A stretch of DNA of 64,000 nt, taken from contig NZ_CP014136.1 of the NCBI RefSeq assembly GCF_002291425.1, positions 2,914,001-2,978,000 of the forward strand, given 5' to 3'. Of this stretch, positions 23,409-36,000 are shown piece after piece; the stretch's first letter is position 1; each line of letters begins with the position of its first letter. The DNA is from Gibbsiella quercinecans. GTDB lineage: Bacteria > Pseudomonadota > Gammaproteobacteria > Enterobacterales > Enterobacteriaceae. The notes below the pieces were generated by a model. That model had not been told where the DNA came from. It made no database searches and was given only the letters and a program-made list of their open reading frames with translations. Position numbers and translations under genes: made by a program.

Positions 23409-25007
23409 ATGACGCAACAGATAGTGGGCACGGAATTAACCTTTAGCCAGGCTTTTGGCGCCGCGGAGCGGCAGATCCTCACGGATGATGCCGTTGATTT
23501 TCTGGCTGAACTGGTGGGGCGATTCACCCCGCGGCGTAATACATTATTGGCCGCACGTTCGGCCTGGCAGGAGAACATCGATCGCGGCTCGCTGCCGGGG
23601 TTTATTTCGGAAACGGCTTCCATTCGTGAATTGGACTGGAAGATTCGCGGTATCCCGAGCGATCTGCAGGATCGCCGGGTAGAAATTACCGGGCCGGTGG
23701 AGCGCAAGATGGTGATCAACGCGCTGAACGCCAACGTGAAAGTGTTTATGGCGGACTTCGAAGATTCGCTGGCGCCCAGTTGGGACAAAGTGATCGACGG
23801 ACAAATCAACCTGCGCGATGCGGTCAACGGCACGATTTCCTACACCAATGAAGCCGGGAAAATTTACCAACTGAAACCCAACCCGGCGGTGCTGATTGCC
23901 CGGGTGCGCGGCCTGCATCTGCCGGAGAAGCACGTGCACTGGCAGGGGGAGGCGATCCCCGGCGGCCTGTTTGATTTTGCGCTGTACTTTTTCCACAACT
24001 ATCGCCAACTGCTGGCGAAAGGCAGCGGCCCTTACTTCTATCTGCCCAAAACCCAATCCTGGCAGGAAGCGGCCTGGTGGGGCGATGTCTTCAGCTTCAC
24101 GGAAGACCGCTTTGGCCTGCCGCGCGGCACCATCAAGGCCACGGTGCTGATCGAAACGCTGCCCGCTGTATTCCAGATGGACGAAATTCTCTATCACCTG
24201 CGCGATCATATCGTGGGGCTTAACTGCGGGCGTTGGGATTATATCTTCAGCTATATCAAAACGTTGAAAAATCATAGCGACCGTGTGCTGCCGGATCGGC
24301 AGTCGGTCACCATGGATAAACCGTTCCTCAGCGCCTATTCACGGCTGCTGATCAAAACCTGCCATCAACGCGGTGCCTTTGCCATGGGCGGCATGGCGGC
24401 GTTTATTCCCAGCAAGGACACTGAAAAAAACGCCTGGGTGTTGGACAAAGTGAAAGTGGACAAAGAGCTTGAAGCGACCAATGGCCACGATGGCACCTGG
24501 ATCGCCCACCCGGGGCTGGCGGATACCGTTATGGCGGTGTTTGACCGCATCCTGGGCGACCGCCCGAATCAACTGGAGGTGTTGCGGGAAAGCGATGCCC
24601 CGATCGGTGCGGCGCAACTGCTGGAGCCCTGCGAAGGGGAGCGCACCGAAGCCGGGATGCGCGCCAACATTCGCGTGGCGGTGCAATACATCGAAGCCTG
24701 GATCTCCGGCAACGGCTGCGTGCCGATTTACGGCCTGATGGAAGATGCGGCGACGGCGGAGATCTCGCGCACCTCGATCTGGCAATGGATCCACCATGAA
24801 AAAAGCTTGAGCGATGGCCAACTGGTCACCAAAGCGCTGTTCCGCCGGATGCTGGCGGAAGAAATGTTGGTGATCCGCGAAGAAGTGGGTGCGGCGCGCT
24901 TTAACGCCGGGCGTTTCGACGATGCGGCGCGCCTGATGGAACGCATCACCACGCAAGATAAGCTAATCGATTTCCTGACCTTGCCGGGCTACGAACTGTT
25001 GGCCTAA
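23409..25007 (+). CDS. aceB: Malate synthase A
   Basis: Condenses glyoxylate with acetyl-CoA to malate in the glyoxylate bypass. 532 residues (533 in E. coli). Family landmarks are ITGPVERKMVINALN, MADFEDSLAP, the catalytic Arg region VLIARVRGLHLPEKH and GLNCGRWDYIFSYIK. The start is placed at MTQQIV because GGAGGGGAG lies 7 bases before it; an ATG six codons upstream lacks a site. First gene of aceBAK. Confidence 0.97.
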   Translation: MTQQIVGTELTFSQAFGAAERQILTDDAVDFLAELVGRFTPRRNTLLAARSAWQENIDRGSLPGFISETASIRELDWKIRGIPSDLQDRRVEITGPVERKMVINALNANVKVFMADFEDSLAPSWDKVIDGQINLRDAVNGTISYTNEAGKIYQLKPNPAVLIARVRGLHLPEKHVHWQGEAIPGGLFDFALYFFHNYRQLLAKGSGPYFYLPKTQSWQEAAWWGDVFSFTEDRFGLPRGTIKATVLIETLPAVFQMDEILYHLRDHIVGLNCGRWDYIFSYIKTLKNHSDRVLPDRQSVTMDKPFLSAYSRLLIKTCHQRGAFAMGGMAAFIPSKDTEKNAWVLDKVKVDKELEATNGHDGTWIAHPGLADTVMAVFDRILGDRPNQLEVLRESDAPIGAAQLLEPCEGERTEAGMRANIRVAVQYIEAWISGNGCVPIYGLMEDAATAEISRTSIWQWIHHEKSLSDGQLVTKALFRRMLAEEMLVIREEVGAARFNAGRFDDAARLMERITTQDKLIDFLTLPGYELLA

Positions 25008-25097
25008 GAACGGCGGCCTGCGCGGTGGCTATCTGTGCGCCACAGCCGTAAACGCCGGTGCGTTACCCCTACAACTGACAACGTAAGGATAAGAATG

Positions 25098-26405
25098 ATG
25101 ACGACCTCTCGTACCCAACAGATTGAGCAACTGCAACAGGAATGGCAATCAGCCCGCTGGGAAGGCATCACCCGGCCCTACAGCGCCGAAGAGGTGATTT
25201 CTCTGCGGGGTTCGGTCAACCCGGTGTGCACGCTGGCGCAAAACGGTGCGGCCAAGCTATGGCGCCTGCTGCATGGCGAATCACGCAAGGGCTATGTCAA
25301 TTGCCTGGGGGCGTTAACCGGCGGGCAGGCGCTGCAGCAGGCAAAGGCCGGTATTGAAGCGATCTACCTTTCCGGCTGGCAAGTGGCGGCGGATGCCAAC
25401 ACCGCTTCGGCCATGTATCCGGATCAGTCGTTATACCCGGTGGATTCGGTGCCGGCGGTCGTCACGCGCATCAACAATACTTTCCGCCGAGCGGATCAGA
25501 TCCAATGGGCGAACAATATCACCCCCGGCAACAAGGGCTACGTGGATTATTTCCTGCCGATTGTCGCCGATGCCGAAGCCGGTTTTGGCGGCGTGCTGAA
25601 CGCGTTTGAACTGATGAAGGCGATGATCGAAGCCGGCGCCGCCGGGGTGCATTTTGAAGACCAACTGGCGGCGGCGAAGAAGTGCGGCCATATGGGCGGC
25701 AAGGTACTGGTGCCCACGCAGGAGGCGGTACAGAAACTGGTGGCTGCACGGCTGGCCGCCGATGTGCTGGGCGTGCCGACGCTGCTGATCGCCCGTACCG
25801 ATGCAGATGCGGCGGATTTGTTAACCTCCGACAGCGATCCGTACGACAGCGAATTCGTCACCGGCGAGCGCACTGTGGAGGGGTTCTTCCGCACCCGTGC
25901 CGGCATTGAGCAAGCCATCAGCCGTGGCCTGGCCTACGCACCTTACGCCGATCTGGTGTGGTGTGAAACCTCTGTGCCCGATCTGGCGGCGGCTAAACGT
26001 TTCGCAGAAGCGATCCATGCCCGGTACCCCGGCAAACTGCTGGCCTATAACTGTTCGCCATCGTTTAACTGGAAAAAGAACCTGGATGACCAGACCATCG
26101 CCCGCTTCCAGGATGCGTTGAGCGCCATGGGTTACAAGTACCAGTTCATTACCCTGGCCGGTATTCACAGCATGTGGTTCAACATGTTCGATCTGGCCCA
26201 TGCCTATGCGCAGGGTGAAGGCATGCGTCACTACGTTGAAAAAGTGCAGCAACCGGAGTTCGACGCCGCCACGCAGGGCTATACCTTTGTTTCGCACCAG
26301 CAGGAGGTAGGCACCGGGTACTTTGATAAAGTGACCAACGTCATCCAGGGGGGCGCCTCGTCGGTGACCGCGCTGACCGGTTCAACGGAAGAGCAGCAGT
26401 TCTAG
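25098..26405 (+). CDS. aceA: Isocitrate lyase
   Basis: Splits isocitrate to glyoxylate and succinate. 435 residues. The catalytic loop KKCGHMGGK carries the active-site Cys, and metal and substrate residues lie in [10 protein letters not shown] and [10 protein letters not shown]. The second of two adjacent ATGs is chosen, 8 bases from AAGGA; the first gives one more Met. It lies 90 bases after aceB. Confidence 0.97.
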   Translation: MTTSRTQQIEQLQQEWQSARWEGITRPYSAEEVISLRGSVNPVCTLAQNGAAKLWRLLHGESRKGYVNCLGALTGGQALQQAKAGIEAIYLSGWQVAADANTASAMYPDQSLYPVDSVPAVVTRINNTFRRADQIQWANNITPGNKGYVDYFLPIVADAEAGFGGVLNAFELMKAMIEAGAAGVHFEDQLAAAKKCGHMGGKVLVPTQEAVQKLVAARLAADVLGVPTLLIARTDADAADLLTSDSDPYDSEFVTGERTVEGFFRTRAGIEQAISRGLAYAPYADLVWCETSVPDLAAAKRFAEAIHARYPGKLLAYNCSPSFNWKKNLDDQTIARFQDALSAMGYKYQFITLAGIHSMWFNMFDLAHAYAQGEGMRHYVEKVQQPEFDAATQGYTFVSHQQEVGTGYFDKVTNVIQGGASSVTALTGSTEEQQF

Positions 26406-26446
26406 GCGGCACAGCAGGCAGGCGCGTGAGTCTGGATGGGGGCGAT

Positions 26447-28201
26447 ATGGCGGAAAAACGGGCATTGTTGATTGCACAAACGATTCTGCAGGGCTTTGAT
26501 GCACAGTACGGCCGCTTTCTGGAGGTGACCGCCGGCGCGCAGCAGCGTTTTGAGCGGGCGGATTGGCCGGCAGTGCAGCAGGCGATGAGAAAACGCATCC
26601 ACCTGTACGATCACCACGTCGGCCTGGTGGTGGAGCAGCTCAAATGCATTTCCGGGCCGGACGTGCTGGATCCCCAGTTCAGCCGCCGGGTCAAGGCCGT
26701 CTACACGGAACTGCTGCCGGACTATCCGCGCTTTGAGATTGCCGAAAGCTTTTTTAACTCGGTGTATTGCCGCCTGTTCCAACACCGCGATCTCACGCCG
26801 GAAAGGTTGTTTGTGTTTAGCTCGCAGCCGGCGCAGCGCTTTCGTGAAATCCCGCGGCCGTTGGCGCGGGATTTCACCCCCAATGGCGAACTGGCCGGCA
26901 TGTTGCAGGGGATGCTGAATGATTTGCCGCTGCGTTTGCCTTGGGAGGATCTGCCGCGCGATATCGGCTACATCATCCGGGCGCTGCAGCAGGCGTTCAG
27001 CGCCCGGCAACTGGCCGGGGCACGTTTTCAGATCGCCAATGAGCTGTTTTACCGCAACAAGGCGGCCTGGCTGGTGGGCAAGCTGCGCTTGGCGGATGCC
27101 GTATATCCCTTCCTGCTGCCGATCCACCATAATGAGTCGGGAGCGCTGTTTATTGATACCTGCCTGACCAGCAAAGCCGAAGCCAGCATTGTCTTTGGCT
27201 TTGCCCGTTCCTATTTCATGGTGTATGCGCCGCTGCCGGCGGCGCTGGTGGAATGGCTGCGGGAAATCCTGCCGGGCAAGACCACCGCCGAACTGTATAT
27301 GGCGATTGGCTGCCAAAAACACGGGAAAACGGAGTGTTACCGTGAGTATCTGACCTATATGGCGCAGTCGGACGAGCAGTTTATCGTTGCGCCGGGGGTG
27401 AAGGGCATGGTGATGCTGGTGTTTACCCTGCCGTCGTTCGATCGGGTGTTCAAAGTGATCAAAGACCAGTTTGCGCCGCAGAAAGAGGTGACGCAGGCCC
27501 AGGTGATGGCCTGCTATCGGCTGGTCAAGGAGCACGATCGGGTCGGGCGCATGGCCGATACCCAGGAATATGAGAATTTTGTGATTGATAAGGCGCGCAT
27601 CAGCCCGGCGCTGCTGGCGGAGCTGTGGCGGGAAGTGCCGGAAAAGCTGGAGGACCTGGGGGAGCGCATCATGATCAAGCACCTCTATATGGAAAGGCGT
27701 ATGACGCCGCTGAATCTGTATCTGGAGCAGGCGAATGACCCGCAGATGCGCGAGGTGATTGAAGAGTATGGCAACGCGATCAAGCAGCTGGCGGCGGCCA
27801 ATATTTTCCCCGGCGATATGCTGTTCAAGAACTTCGGCGTTACCCGCCACGGGCGCGTGGTGTTCTATGACTACGATGAAATCTGTTATATGACCGAGAT
27901 TAACTTTCGCGATATCCCGCCGCCACGCTACCCAGAAGACGAACTGGCCAGCGAGCCCTGGTACAGCATTTCCCCTAACGATGTGTTTCCGGAAGAGTTC
28001 CGCCATTTCCTGTGCGGCGATCGGCGTATCCGGCAGGTGTTTGAGGAAATACACGGTGATTTATTCGAAGCGAGCTACTGGCGCGGCCTGCAGCAGCGCA
28101 TCCGTGAGGGATACGTCGAAGATGTCTACGCCTACCGCAAAGCCCGGCGTTTTAGCCAGCGAACCGATGCGTGCTTAGCGGTGGCGGAGGGAACCCCCTA
28201 A
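26447..28201 (+). CDS. aceK: Isocitrate dehydrogenase kinase/phosphatase AceK
   Basis: Phosphorylates and dephosphorylates isocitrate dehydrogenase, steering carbon into the glyoxylate bypass. 584 residues (578 in E. coli). The N-terminal regulatory half includes [16 protein letters not shown]. The kinase-like half has the ATP region FAPQKE...[14 protein letters not shown], the catalytic [27 protein letters not shown] and [13 protein letters not shown] at 26447 aligns with the family; a GTG seven codons upstream has no good ribosome site. The gap to aceA is only 41 bases and holds no long hairpin, unlike E. coli, where hairpins lower aceK expression. Confidence 0.96.
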   Translation: MAEKRALLIAQTILQGFDAQYGRFLEVTAGAQQRFERADWPAVQQAMRKRIHLYDHHVGLVVEQLKCISGPDVLDPQFSRRVKAVYTELLPDYPRFEIAESFFNSVYCRLFQHRDLTPERLFVFSSQPAQRFREIPRPLARDFTPNGELAGMLQGMLNDLPLRLPWEDLPRDIGYIIRALQQAFSARQLAGARFQIANELFYRNKAAWLVGKLRLADAVYPFLLPIHHNESGALFIDTCLTSKAEASIVFGFARSYFMVYAPLPAALVEWLREILPGKTTAELYMAIGCQKHGKTECYREYLTYMAQSDEQFIVAPGVKGMVMLVFTLPSFDRVFKVIKDQFAPQKEVTQAQVMACYRLVKEHDRVGRMADTQEYENFVIDKARISPALLAELWREVPEKLEDLGERIMIKHLYMERRMTPLNLYLEQANDPQMREVIEEYGNAIKQLAAANIFPGDMLFKNFGVTRHGRVVFYDYDEICYMTEINFRDIPPPRYPEDELASEPWYSISPNDVFPEEFRHFLCGDRRIRQVFEEIHGDLFEASYWRGLQQRIREGYVEDVYAYRKARRFSQRTDACLAVAEGTP

Positions 28202-28217
28202 GGGCCGGCAAGCGGCC
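28202..28217. terminator. Short hairpin between convergent aceK and eda
   Basis: GGGCCG/CGGCCC with a small loop in the 26-base gap between two converging operons. No T-run; may act in both directions. Confidence 0.35.
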
Positions 28218-28227
28218 CCGGGCAGGT

Positions 28228-28869
28228 TTACGCTTTCGCGCCGGCAATGGCTGCGCGCGCCAGTTCGGTGATGCGGGCGTAGTCGCCGGTTTCCAGCGCG
28301 TCTGCCGGCACCAGCCAAGAGCCGCCGATGCACAGCACGCTTTTCAGCGCCAGGTAGTCACGGTAGTTGCCTGGCGATATCCCGCCGGTGGGGCAGAAGC
28401 GCACCTGCGGGAACGGGCCGCCGATCGCCTGCAGCGCCTTCACGCCGCCGTTGGCTTCCGCCGGGAAGAACTTGAATTCACGCAGGCCGAAATCGAGGCC
28501 CTGCATCAGTTCCGAAACGGTGCTGATGCCCGGGATCAGCGGGATGCTGCCTGCGGTGGCGGCTTTCAGCAGATCTTCGGTCAGGCCGGGGCTGATGGCG
28601 AACTGCGCGCCGGCTGCGGTCACTTCCTGCAGTTGGCGGGCATTCAGCACCGTGCCGGCGCCGACGATGGCTTCCGGCACTTCCCGGGCGATGGCGCGGA
28701 TGGCGTCCAGCGCGCACGGGGTGCGCAGCGTGACTTCCAGCACCTTGACGCCACCGGCAAGCAGCGCTTTCGCCAGCGGCACGGCATGCTCCAACTGCTT
28801 AATCACGATGACCGGCATGACCGGGCCGGCGGTCAAAATCTGTTCTGGGTTGGTCTTCCAGTTATTCAT
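28228..28869 (-). CDS. eda: KDPG/KHG aldolase Eda
   Basis: Cleaves 2-keto-3-deoxy-6-phosphogluconate to pyruvate and glyceraldehyde-3-phosphate, the second Entner-Doudoroff step; the same enzyme works on 4-hydroxy-2-oxoglutarate. 213 residues. Schiff-base Lys in FKFFPAE, general-base Glu in VLEVTLRT, phosphate loop in CPTGGIS. It follows edd by 35 bases. Confidence 0.97.
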   Translation of the reverse strand: MNNWKTNPEQILTAGPVMPVIVIKQLEHAVPLAKALLAGGVKVLEVTLRTPCALDAIRAIAREVPEAIVGAGTVLNARQLQEVTAAGAQFAISPGLTEDLLKAATAGSIPLIPGISTVSELMQGLDFGLREFKFFPAEANGGVKALQAIGGPFPQVRFCPTGGISPGNYRDYLALKSVLCIGGSWLVPADALETGDYARITELARAAIAGAKA

Positions 28870-28904
28870 GGGTGTTTCTCTCCGTTATACCCCAGGCTGC
28901 GGGG

Positions 28905-30719
<1,815 letters not shown>

Positions 30720-30800
30720 ACCGTCCTCACATTGTTTCATAATCATTGCCGCCAATGGCGGTGCCTTCCCGGCGGCTGTCAGCCGGGGAGATTCGTGTTG

Positions 30801-31088
30801 TTATTGCCGTGCGAAGGCTATTATTGCTGCCGTGTGGAACCGCCATGCGCGGTATGAACGGCGCATGGGGCCGTTGGCGATGCCGCTGCTGCTCGGGTGC
30901 ATTACGGCGGCTACCGGTACTGTGGCATTGGCGCGCCGCCGCAGTACGTTTTCCGCCACGGCGATGCCCTGCGTGTAGTGTGCCTTATTTTGGCTAAACC
31001 GGTTCAGTAAATGCACTGCAATTTGATCCAGCCCCCCGCTTTTTAGCAAGGTTTTATCATCGGCAGCGGAAAACGCCGCCGTTTTCAC
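30801..31088 (-). CDS. Possible small protein coupled to gntK
   Basis: A 95-codon open frame whose GTG start overlaps the gntK stop as GTGA and stands 7 bases after a perfect AGGAGG. I do not recognise the protein. It starts MKTAAFSAADDKTLLKSGGL, has no signal peptide or membrane segment, and its C-terminal third is rich in Ser, Arg and Ala and looks less protein-like. It runs in the same direction as gntK and edd and fills most of the gap between them. It could be a real small gene, a decayed remnant, or chance; the ribosome site is the main support. Confidence 0.35.
   Translation of the reverse strand: MKTAAFSAADDKTLLKSGGLDQIAVHLLNRFSQNKAHYTQGIAVAENVLRRRANATVPVAAVMHPSSSGIANGPMRRSYRAWRFHTAAIIAFARQ
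30908..30921. promoter_or_regulatory. Possible weak GntR operator before edd
   Basis: GGCTACCGGTACTG keeps the TACCGGTA core of the GntR operator but loses the flanks. It lies about 190 bases before edd, so a role is doubtful. Confidence 0.25.
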
Positions 31089-31624
31089 GCGCAGGCCTCC
31101 TGCGGCATAACGCGTTGGATATGCTGTAGGGTAGCGGCGATAACGCCTTCCAGGGGCTGATTGATATCAATGGCCGCCACGTCTTTTTCATTCGGCCCGG
31201 GCTGTTCCAGCGTGGCGAACTGTGAAACCAACATCTGTGGTTTGAAAAAGTGCCCCTTGCGTGCCGCCATGCGGGCTTGGATCAGCGGGAAATCACCGTG
31301 CAGGTAGATAAAAGACAGGTTGTCGTTGCCGGCGCGCAGGCGATCGCGGTAGTGCTTTTTCAAGGCCGAACACACGATGATGGATAGGCGGTTGGTGCGC
31401 TGCATGGCGAATGCTGCGTCGTTCAGGGCATCCAGCCACGGCGCCCGATCGTCATCAGTCAGAGCTGTGCCCGCCGCCATTTTCATGATGTTGCTGCGCG
31501 GGTGCAGAAAATCCCCGTCAAGAAAGGCGGCGGAGAGCCGGCGCGCCACCGCATCGGCCACGGCGGATTTCCCACTGCCGGAAACGCCCATGATGACGTA
31601 AATTCGGTTGTATTCATTGCTCAT
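31085..31624 (-). CDS. gntK: Gluconokinase GntK
   Basis: Phosphorylates gluconate to 6-phosphogluconate, the substrate of Edd. 179 residues. P-loop GVSGSGKS near residue 13, DGDFLHP for substrate, and the ALKKHYRDRLR and YLHGDF segments of the family are present. GGAG lies 7 bases before the ATG. Its promoter overlaps two GntR operators. It starts the run gntK-(small ORF)-edd-eda, so gluconate can be turned into pyruvate and triose phosphate by one cluster. No gluconate permease or gntR is in the window. Confidence 0.96.
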   Translation of the reverse strand: MSNEYNRIYVIMGVSGSGKSAVADAVARRLSAAFLDGDFLHPRSNIMKMAAGTALTDDDRAPWLDALNDAAFAMQRTNRLSIIVCSALKKHYRDRLRAGNDNLSFIYLHGDFPLIQARMAARKGHFFKPQMLVSQFATLEQPGPNEKDVAAIDINQPLEGVIAATLQHIQRVMPQEACA

Positions 31625-31664
31625 GGTTGGGCTCCAAGCCTGATGACGGCGTTGTTAATTGGAT

Positions 31665-31693
31665 TGTTACCGGTAACATGTTACCAGTAACAT
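31665..31693. promoter_or_regulatory. Two overlapping GntR operators
   Basis: TGTTACCGGTAACA (31665-31678) is a perfect palindrome. ATGTTACCAGTAACAT (31678-31693) differs from one at a single pair. Their centres are 14 bases apart. Both match the LacI-family GntR operator of the gluconate regulon. The second overlaps the -10 of the gntK promoter and the first lies inside the transcript start, fitting repression relieved by gluconate. Confidence 0.85.
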
Positions 31694-31718
31694 TAGCGGA
31701 GGTTTGCGGCACTTGCAA
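31690..31718 (-). promoter_or_regulatory. gntK promoter
   Basis: Read on the minus strand: TTGCAA (31718-31713), a 17-base spacer and TAATGT (31695-31690). The -10 runs into the upstream GntR operator. Confidence 0.7.
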
Positions 31719-31812
31719 TCGGCTTTTCTCACCGCAAGCGCTAATTGTGATCGGCCTCATATTTCTTGTGGGTAGTGAAACAAGCGGCCAACCGCCCGTT
31801 ACAGGAATGCAA

Positions 31813-31971
31813 CTTCTCCCTCACCCCAGCCCTCTCCCAGGGGGAGAGGGAGCGGACAGTGCTTACCATTGGGTTTATAAGAAACCGCTCACCATCTGCA
31901 GGTGCACAGGCCTTAATGCCATCTCGGGCTACTCCCTCTCCCTGGAGGGAGAGGGTTGGGGTGAGGGGAAG
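31813..31971. repeat. Large inverted repeat (REPIN/MITE-like) between iclR and gntK
   Basis: Two 40-base arms (31813-31852 and 31932-31971) are inverted copies with roughly 85 percent identity. Each arm is itself a hairpin built on CCCTCTCCC...GGGAGAGGG with a CCCTCACCCC-type tail. About 80 bases lie between them. This is the form of the short palindromic intergenic elements found in many proteobacteria. It lies between the iclR stop and the gntK promoter. Confidence 0.8.
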
Positions 31972-31991
31972 GGCGAGGGGCGTGGAAAGAA

Positions 31992-32807
31992 CTAGCGCAC
32001 TCCGCCGTATTCCAGGCTGATCTCTTTCGCCGCATGGATCACCAGAGCGCCCAGCTCAATCACCCGATCGTCGGTAATGCGCGACACCGGGCCGGAAATG
32101 GAAATGGCGGCAAAGGCCTCCCGATGCTCATCGAAAATGCAGGCCGCGACGCAGCGCAGGCCGAGCGCATGTTCTTCATCGTCAAAAGAAAACCCCTGTT
32201 TACGGATCTGCGCCAAACCCGCTTTCAGATTGTGCGGCGTCAGGGTTTGCGGAGTGTAAGTCTGCATGCCTTTTTTATGCAGCAACTGGGTGACCTGCTC
32301 ATCCGGCAGGGTGGCGAGGAAAGCTTTGCCCGCGCCGGAGGCATGCATCGGCAGTTTGCCGCCGATCGGCGCCGACATGCGCATCAGCGCCGTACACTGC
32401 ACCTGATCGATAATAATCGCCTGGTGCTCGGCCTGATCCATCACCGCCAGGTTGACCGTTTCGCCGGATTCTTCCATTAGCCGGCGCAGGATCGGGTGCA
32501 CCATCGCCAGCAAATTGCGGCTTTGCAGAAAGCTGCTGCCGACCACAAAGGCATGCGCGCCGATGGTCCACAGGCCAAGATCGCCCACCTGGCGCACAAA
32601 ACCCTGCTGCTGCATGGTGCTGAGCAGACGATGGGTGGTGGAGTTGGGCAGCCCGGCGCGCTGGGCCAGATCGGTCAGCGCTACGCTGCCCTGCGCTTCG
32701 GCGATGAATTCTAACAGTTTCAGGCCGCGGGTCAGGGACTGAACCTGCCCGGTGGCGGTGCTGGCGGCGGGCTTCTTGCCGCGTTTGGCGGGAACGGGAG
32801 TGGCCAT
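31992..32807 (-). CDS. iclR: Glyoxylate bypass repressor IclR
   Basis: Represses aceBAK. 271 residues. The N-terminal winged helix-turn-helix (SVALTDLAQRAGLPNSTTHRLLSTM) follows a basic tail KRGKKP. The C-terminal effector domain contains GGKLPMHASGAGKAFLA and FDDEEHALGLRCVAACIFDE. The start at MATPVPAKRG aligns with E. coli. It is cut off from its target operon by the gntK-edd-eda cluster and lies divergent to metH. Confidence 0.96.
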   Translation of the reverse strand: MATPVPAKRGKKPAASTATGQVQSLTRGLKLLEFIAEAQGSVALTDLAQRAGLPNSTTHRLLSTMQQQGFVRQVGDLGLWTIGAHAFVVGSSFLQSRNLLAMVHPILRRLMEESGETVNLAVMDQAEHQAIIIDQVQCTALMRMSAPIGGKLPMHASGAGKAFLATLPDEQVTQLLHKKGMQTYTPQTLTPHNLKAGLAQIRKQGFSFDDEEHALGLRCVAACIFDEHREAFAAISISGPVSRITDDRVIELGALVIHAAKEISLEYGGVR

Positions 32808-32832
32808 GGCTATGCTTCCTTTTTCCGTATTA

Positions 32833-32847
32833 TGGAATCCATTTTCG
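32833..32847. promoter_or_regulatory. Possible IclR autoregulatory site
   Basis: TGGAATCCATTTTCG matches the IclR consensus at 10 of 14 positions and lies 26 bases before iclR. E. coli IclR represses its own gene. Confidence 0.4.
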
Positions 32848-33038
32848 TTTTTTAAGTGCGAATTGCAATACACTTATCCGCTCATCGGATCTGTTCATGG
32901 CATAAGCTGAAAAACTCTCAATTAATGGCCGCCGCTTAACCCTTACAACCTGTGCTAGGATGGCTGTCTGCCTTGGGCGCCCGGGATTGCCGGCGGCAAA
33001 GGCAGGGCAATGGGATCACCACGTGTGAAGAGGCGACA

Positions 33039-36000
33039 GTGACGAATCGAGCAGAACAATTACGGCAGCAGCTAGCCCAGCGTATTTTAGTGTTGGATGG
33101 CGGCATGGGCACCATGATCCAGAGCTACAAACTGGCAGAGCAGGATTACCGCGGGGCACGCTTTGCCGATTGGCACAGCGATCTTAAAGGCAATAACGAT
33201 CTGCTGGTGTTGACCAAGCCGGACATCATTAGCGCTATCCATTACGCCTATCTGGAAGCCGGCGCCGATATTCTCGAAACCAACACCTTCAACGCCACCC
33301 CGATCGCGATGGCCGACTACCATATGGAAGCGTTGTCCGCCGAGATTAACTACCAGGCAGCCTGTCTGGCGCGCGCCTGCGCCGATGAATGGACGGCGCG
33401 CACGCCGGAGAAACCACGCTATGTGGCCGGGGTGTTGGGGCCGACCAACCGAACGGCGTCGATCTCCCCGGACGTCAACGACCCGGCATTTCGTAATATT
33501 TCATTCGACCAATTGGTGGCCGCCTACCGTGAATCGACCCGCGCGTTGGTTGAAGGCGGCGTTGACCTGATCATGATCGAAACCATCTTCGATACGCTGA
33601 ACGCCAAGGCGGCGGCTTTTGCCGTGGAAAGCGAGTTCGAAGCTCTGGGTGTGGCGTTGCCGATCATGATTTCCGGCACCATCACCGATGCCTCCGGCCG
33701 CACCCTGTCCGGCCAGACCACCGAAGCATTTTATAACTCCCTGCGCCATGTGCAGCCGCTGAGCTTTGGCCTCAACTGCGCGCTTGGCCCGGACGAATTG
33801 CGCCCATACGTGGCGGAGCTGGCGCGCATCGCGGAAGGTTACGTCAGCGCCCACCCCAACGCCGGCCTGCCCAATGCCTTTGGCGAATACGATCTGGATG
33901 CCGCAGAGATGGCGCGGCAAGTGGGGGAATGGGCGCAGGCGGGTTTCCTGAACATCATCGGCGGCTGCTGCGGCACCACACCGGCGCATATTGCGGCGAT
34001 GGCGCAGGCGGTGGCCGGGGTGCCGCCGCGCAAACTGCCGGCGATACCGGTGGCCTGCCGCTTATCCGGCCTGGAACCGTTGAACATTGATGCCAATACC
34101 TTGTTTGTCAACGTGGGCGAACGCACCAACGTCACCGGTTCCGCCCGCTTTAAACGCCTAATCAAAGAAGAGAAATACGACGAGGCGCTGGAAGTGGCGC
34201 GCCAACAGGTGGAAAGCGGCGCGCAGATCATCGATATCAACATGGATGAGGGGATGCTCGACACGGAAGCGGCGATGGCGCGCTTCCTTAACCTGATCGC
34301 CGGCGAGCCGGACATTGCGCGCGTGCCCATCATGATCGATTCCTCGAAGTGGGATGTGATCGAAATCGGCCTGAAGTGCATTCAGGGCAAGGGCATCGTC
34401 AACTCGATCTCGATGAAAGAGGGCGAAGCGGCCTTTATCCACCATGCGAAGCTGGTTCGCCGTTACGGCGCCGCCGTGGTGGTGATGGCGTTTGATGAAG
34501 TGGGCCAGGCGGATACCCGTGAACGTAAATTCTCCATCTGCCGCCGCGCTTATCAACTGCTGACGGAAACGGTCGGCTTCCCGCCGGAAGACATTATCTT
34601 CGATCCGAATATTTTTGCCGTGGCGACCGGCATTGAAGAACACAACAACTACGCCGTCGACTTTATCGAAGCCTGCGCCGATATCAAAAGCCAACTGCCG
34701 CACGCAATGATTTCCGGCGGGGTGTCCAACGTCTCGTTTTCATTCCGCGGCAACGATCCGGTGCGCGAGGCGATCCACGCAGTGTTCCTGTATCACGCCA
34801 TTCGCAACGGCATGGATATGGGCATCGTCAATGCCGGCCAATTGGCGATCTATGACGATCTGGCCGCCGAACTGCGCGAAGCGGTGGAGGATGTGATCCT
34901 TAACCGCCGCCCGGACGGCACCGAGCGCCTGCTGGAGCTGGCGGAAAAATACCGCGGTAGCAAAGATCGGGAAGCCGACGTCCAGCAGGCCGAATGGCGC
35001 GGCTGGCCGGTGACCAAACGCCTGGAGTACGCGCTGGTGAAAGGCATCACCGAGTTTATCGAATCGGATACCGAAGAGGCGCGCCAACAGGCCGCGCGGC
35101 CAATCGAAGTGATCGAAGGCCCGCTGATGGCCGGGATGAACGTGGTTGGCGATCTGTTCGGCGAGGGCAAGATGTTCTTGCCGCAGGTGGTGAAATCGGC
35201 GCGCGTTATGAAGCAGGCGGTGGCCTATCTGGAGCCGTACATCCAGGCCAGTAAACAGCAGGGCAGCGCCGCCGGCAAGATCCTGCTGGCGACGGTCAAA
35301 GGCGATGTGCACGATATCGGCAAGAATATCGTCGGCGTGGTGCTGCAATGCAACAACTACGAGATTATCGATCTGGGCGTGATGGTGCCGGCCGACAAGA
35401 TCCTGAAAACCGCCCGTGAACAACAGGTGGATATTATCGGCCTGTCGGGCCTGATCACCCCATCGCTGGATGAAATGGTCAATGTGGCGAAAGAGATGGA
35501 GCGGCAGGGGTTTACCATCCCGTTGCTGATCGGCGGCGCTACTACCTCGAAGGCGCATACCGCGGTGAAGATCGAGCAGAATTACAGCGGGCCGACCACC
35601 TATGTGCAAAACGCGTCGCGCACCGTCGGGGTGGTGGCCGCGTTGCTATCGCCCACCCAGCGCGATGAGTTCGTTGCCCGCACCCGCCGGGAATATGAAA
35701 CCGTGCGTATTCAGCACGGGCGCAAAAAGCCACGCACCGCGCCGGTCACCCTGGAACAGGCGCGCGCCAATGCGATGGTGCTGGACTGGGCGAGCTATAC
35801 GCCGCCGGTGCCGAAGCAACTGGGCGTATTCCCGGTGGCGGCGAGCATCGGCACCCTGCGTGAGTATATCGACTGGACGCCGTTCTTCATGACCTGGTCG
35901 CTGGCGGGTAAATACCCGCGCATTCTGCAAGATGACGTGGTGGGCGAAGAGGCAACGCGTCTGTTCCAGGACGCCAATCATATGTTGGATATGCTGGATG

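Noticed and set aside
26402-28054. 550-codon open frame antisense to aceK
   Set aside because: Entirely within aceK on the other strand, with the same shadow composition and no recognisable domain.
34740-35609. 289-codon frame antisense to metH
   Set aside because: Shadow of the metH cobalamin domain.
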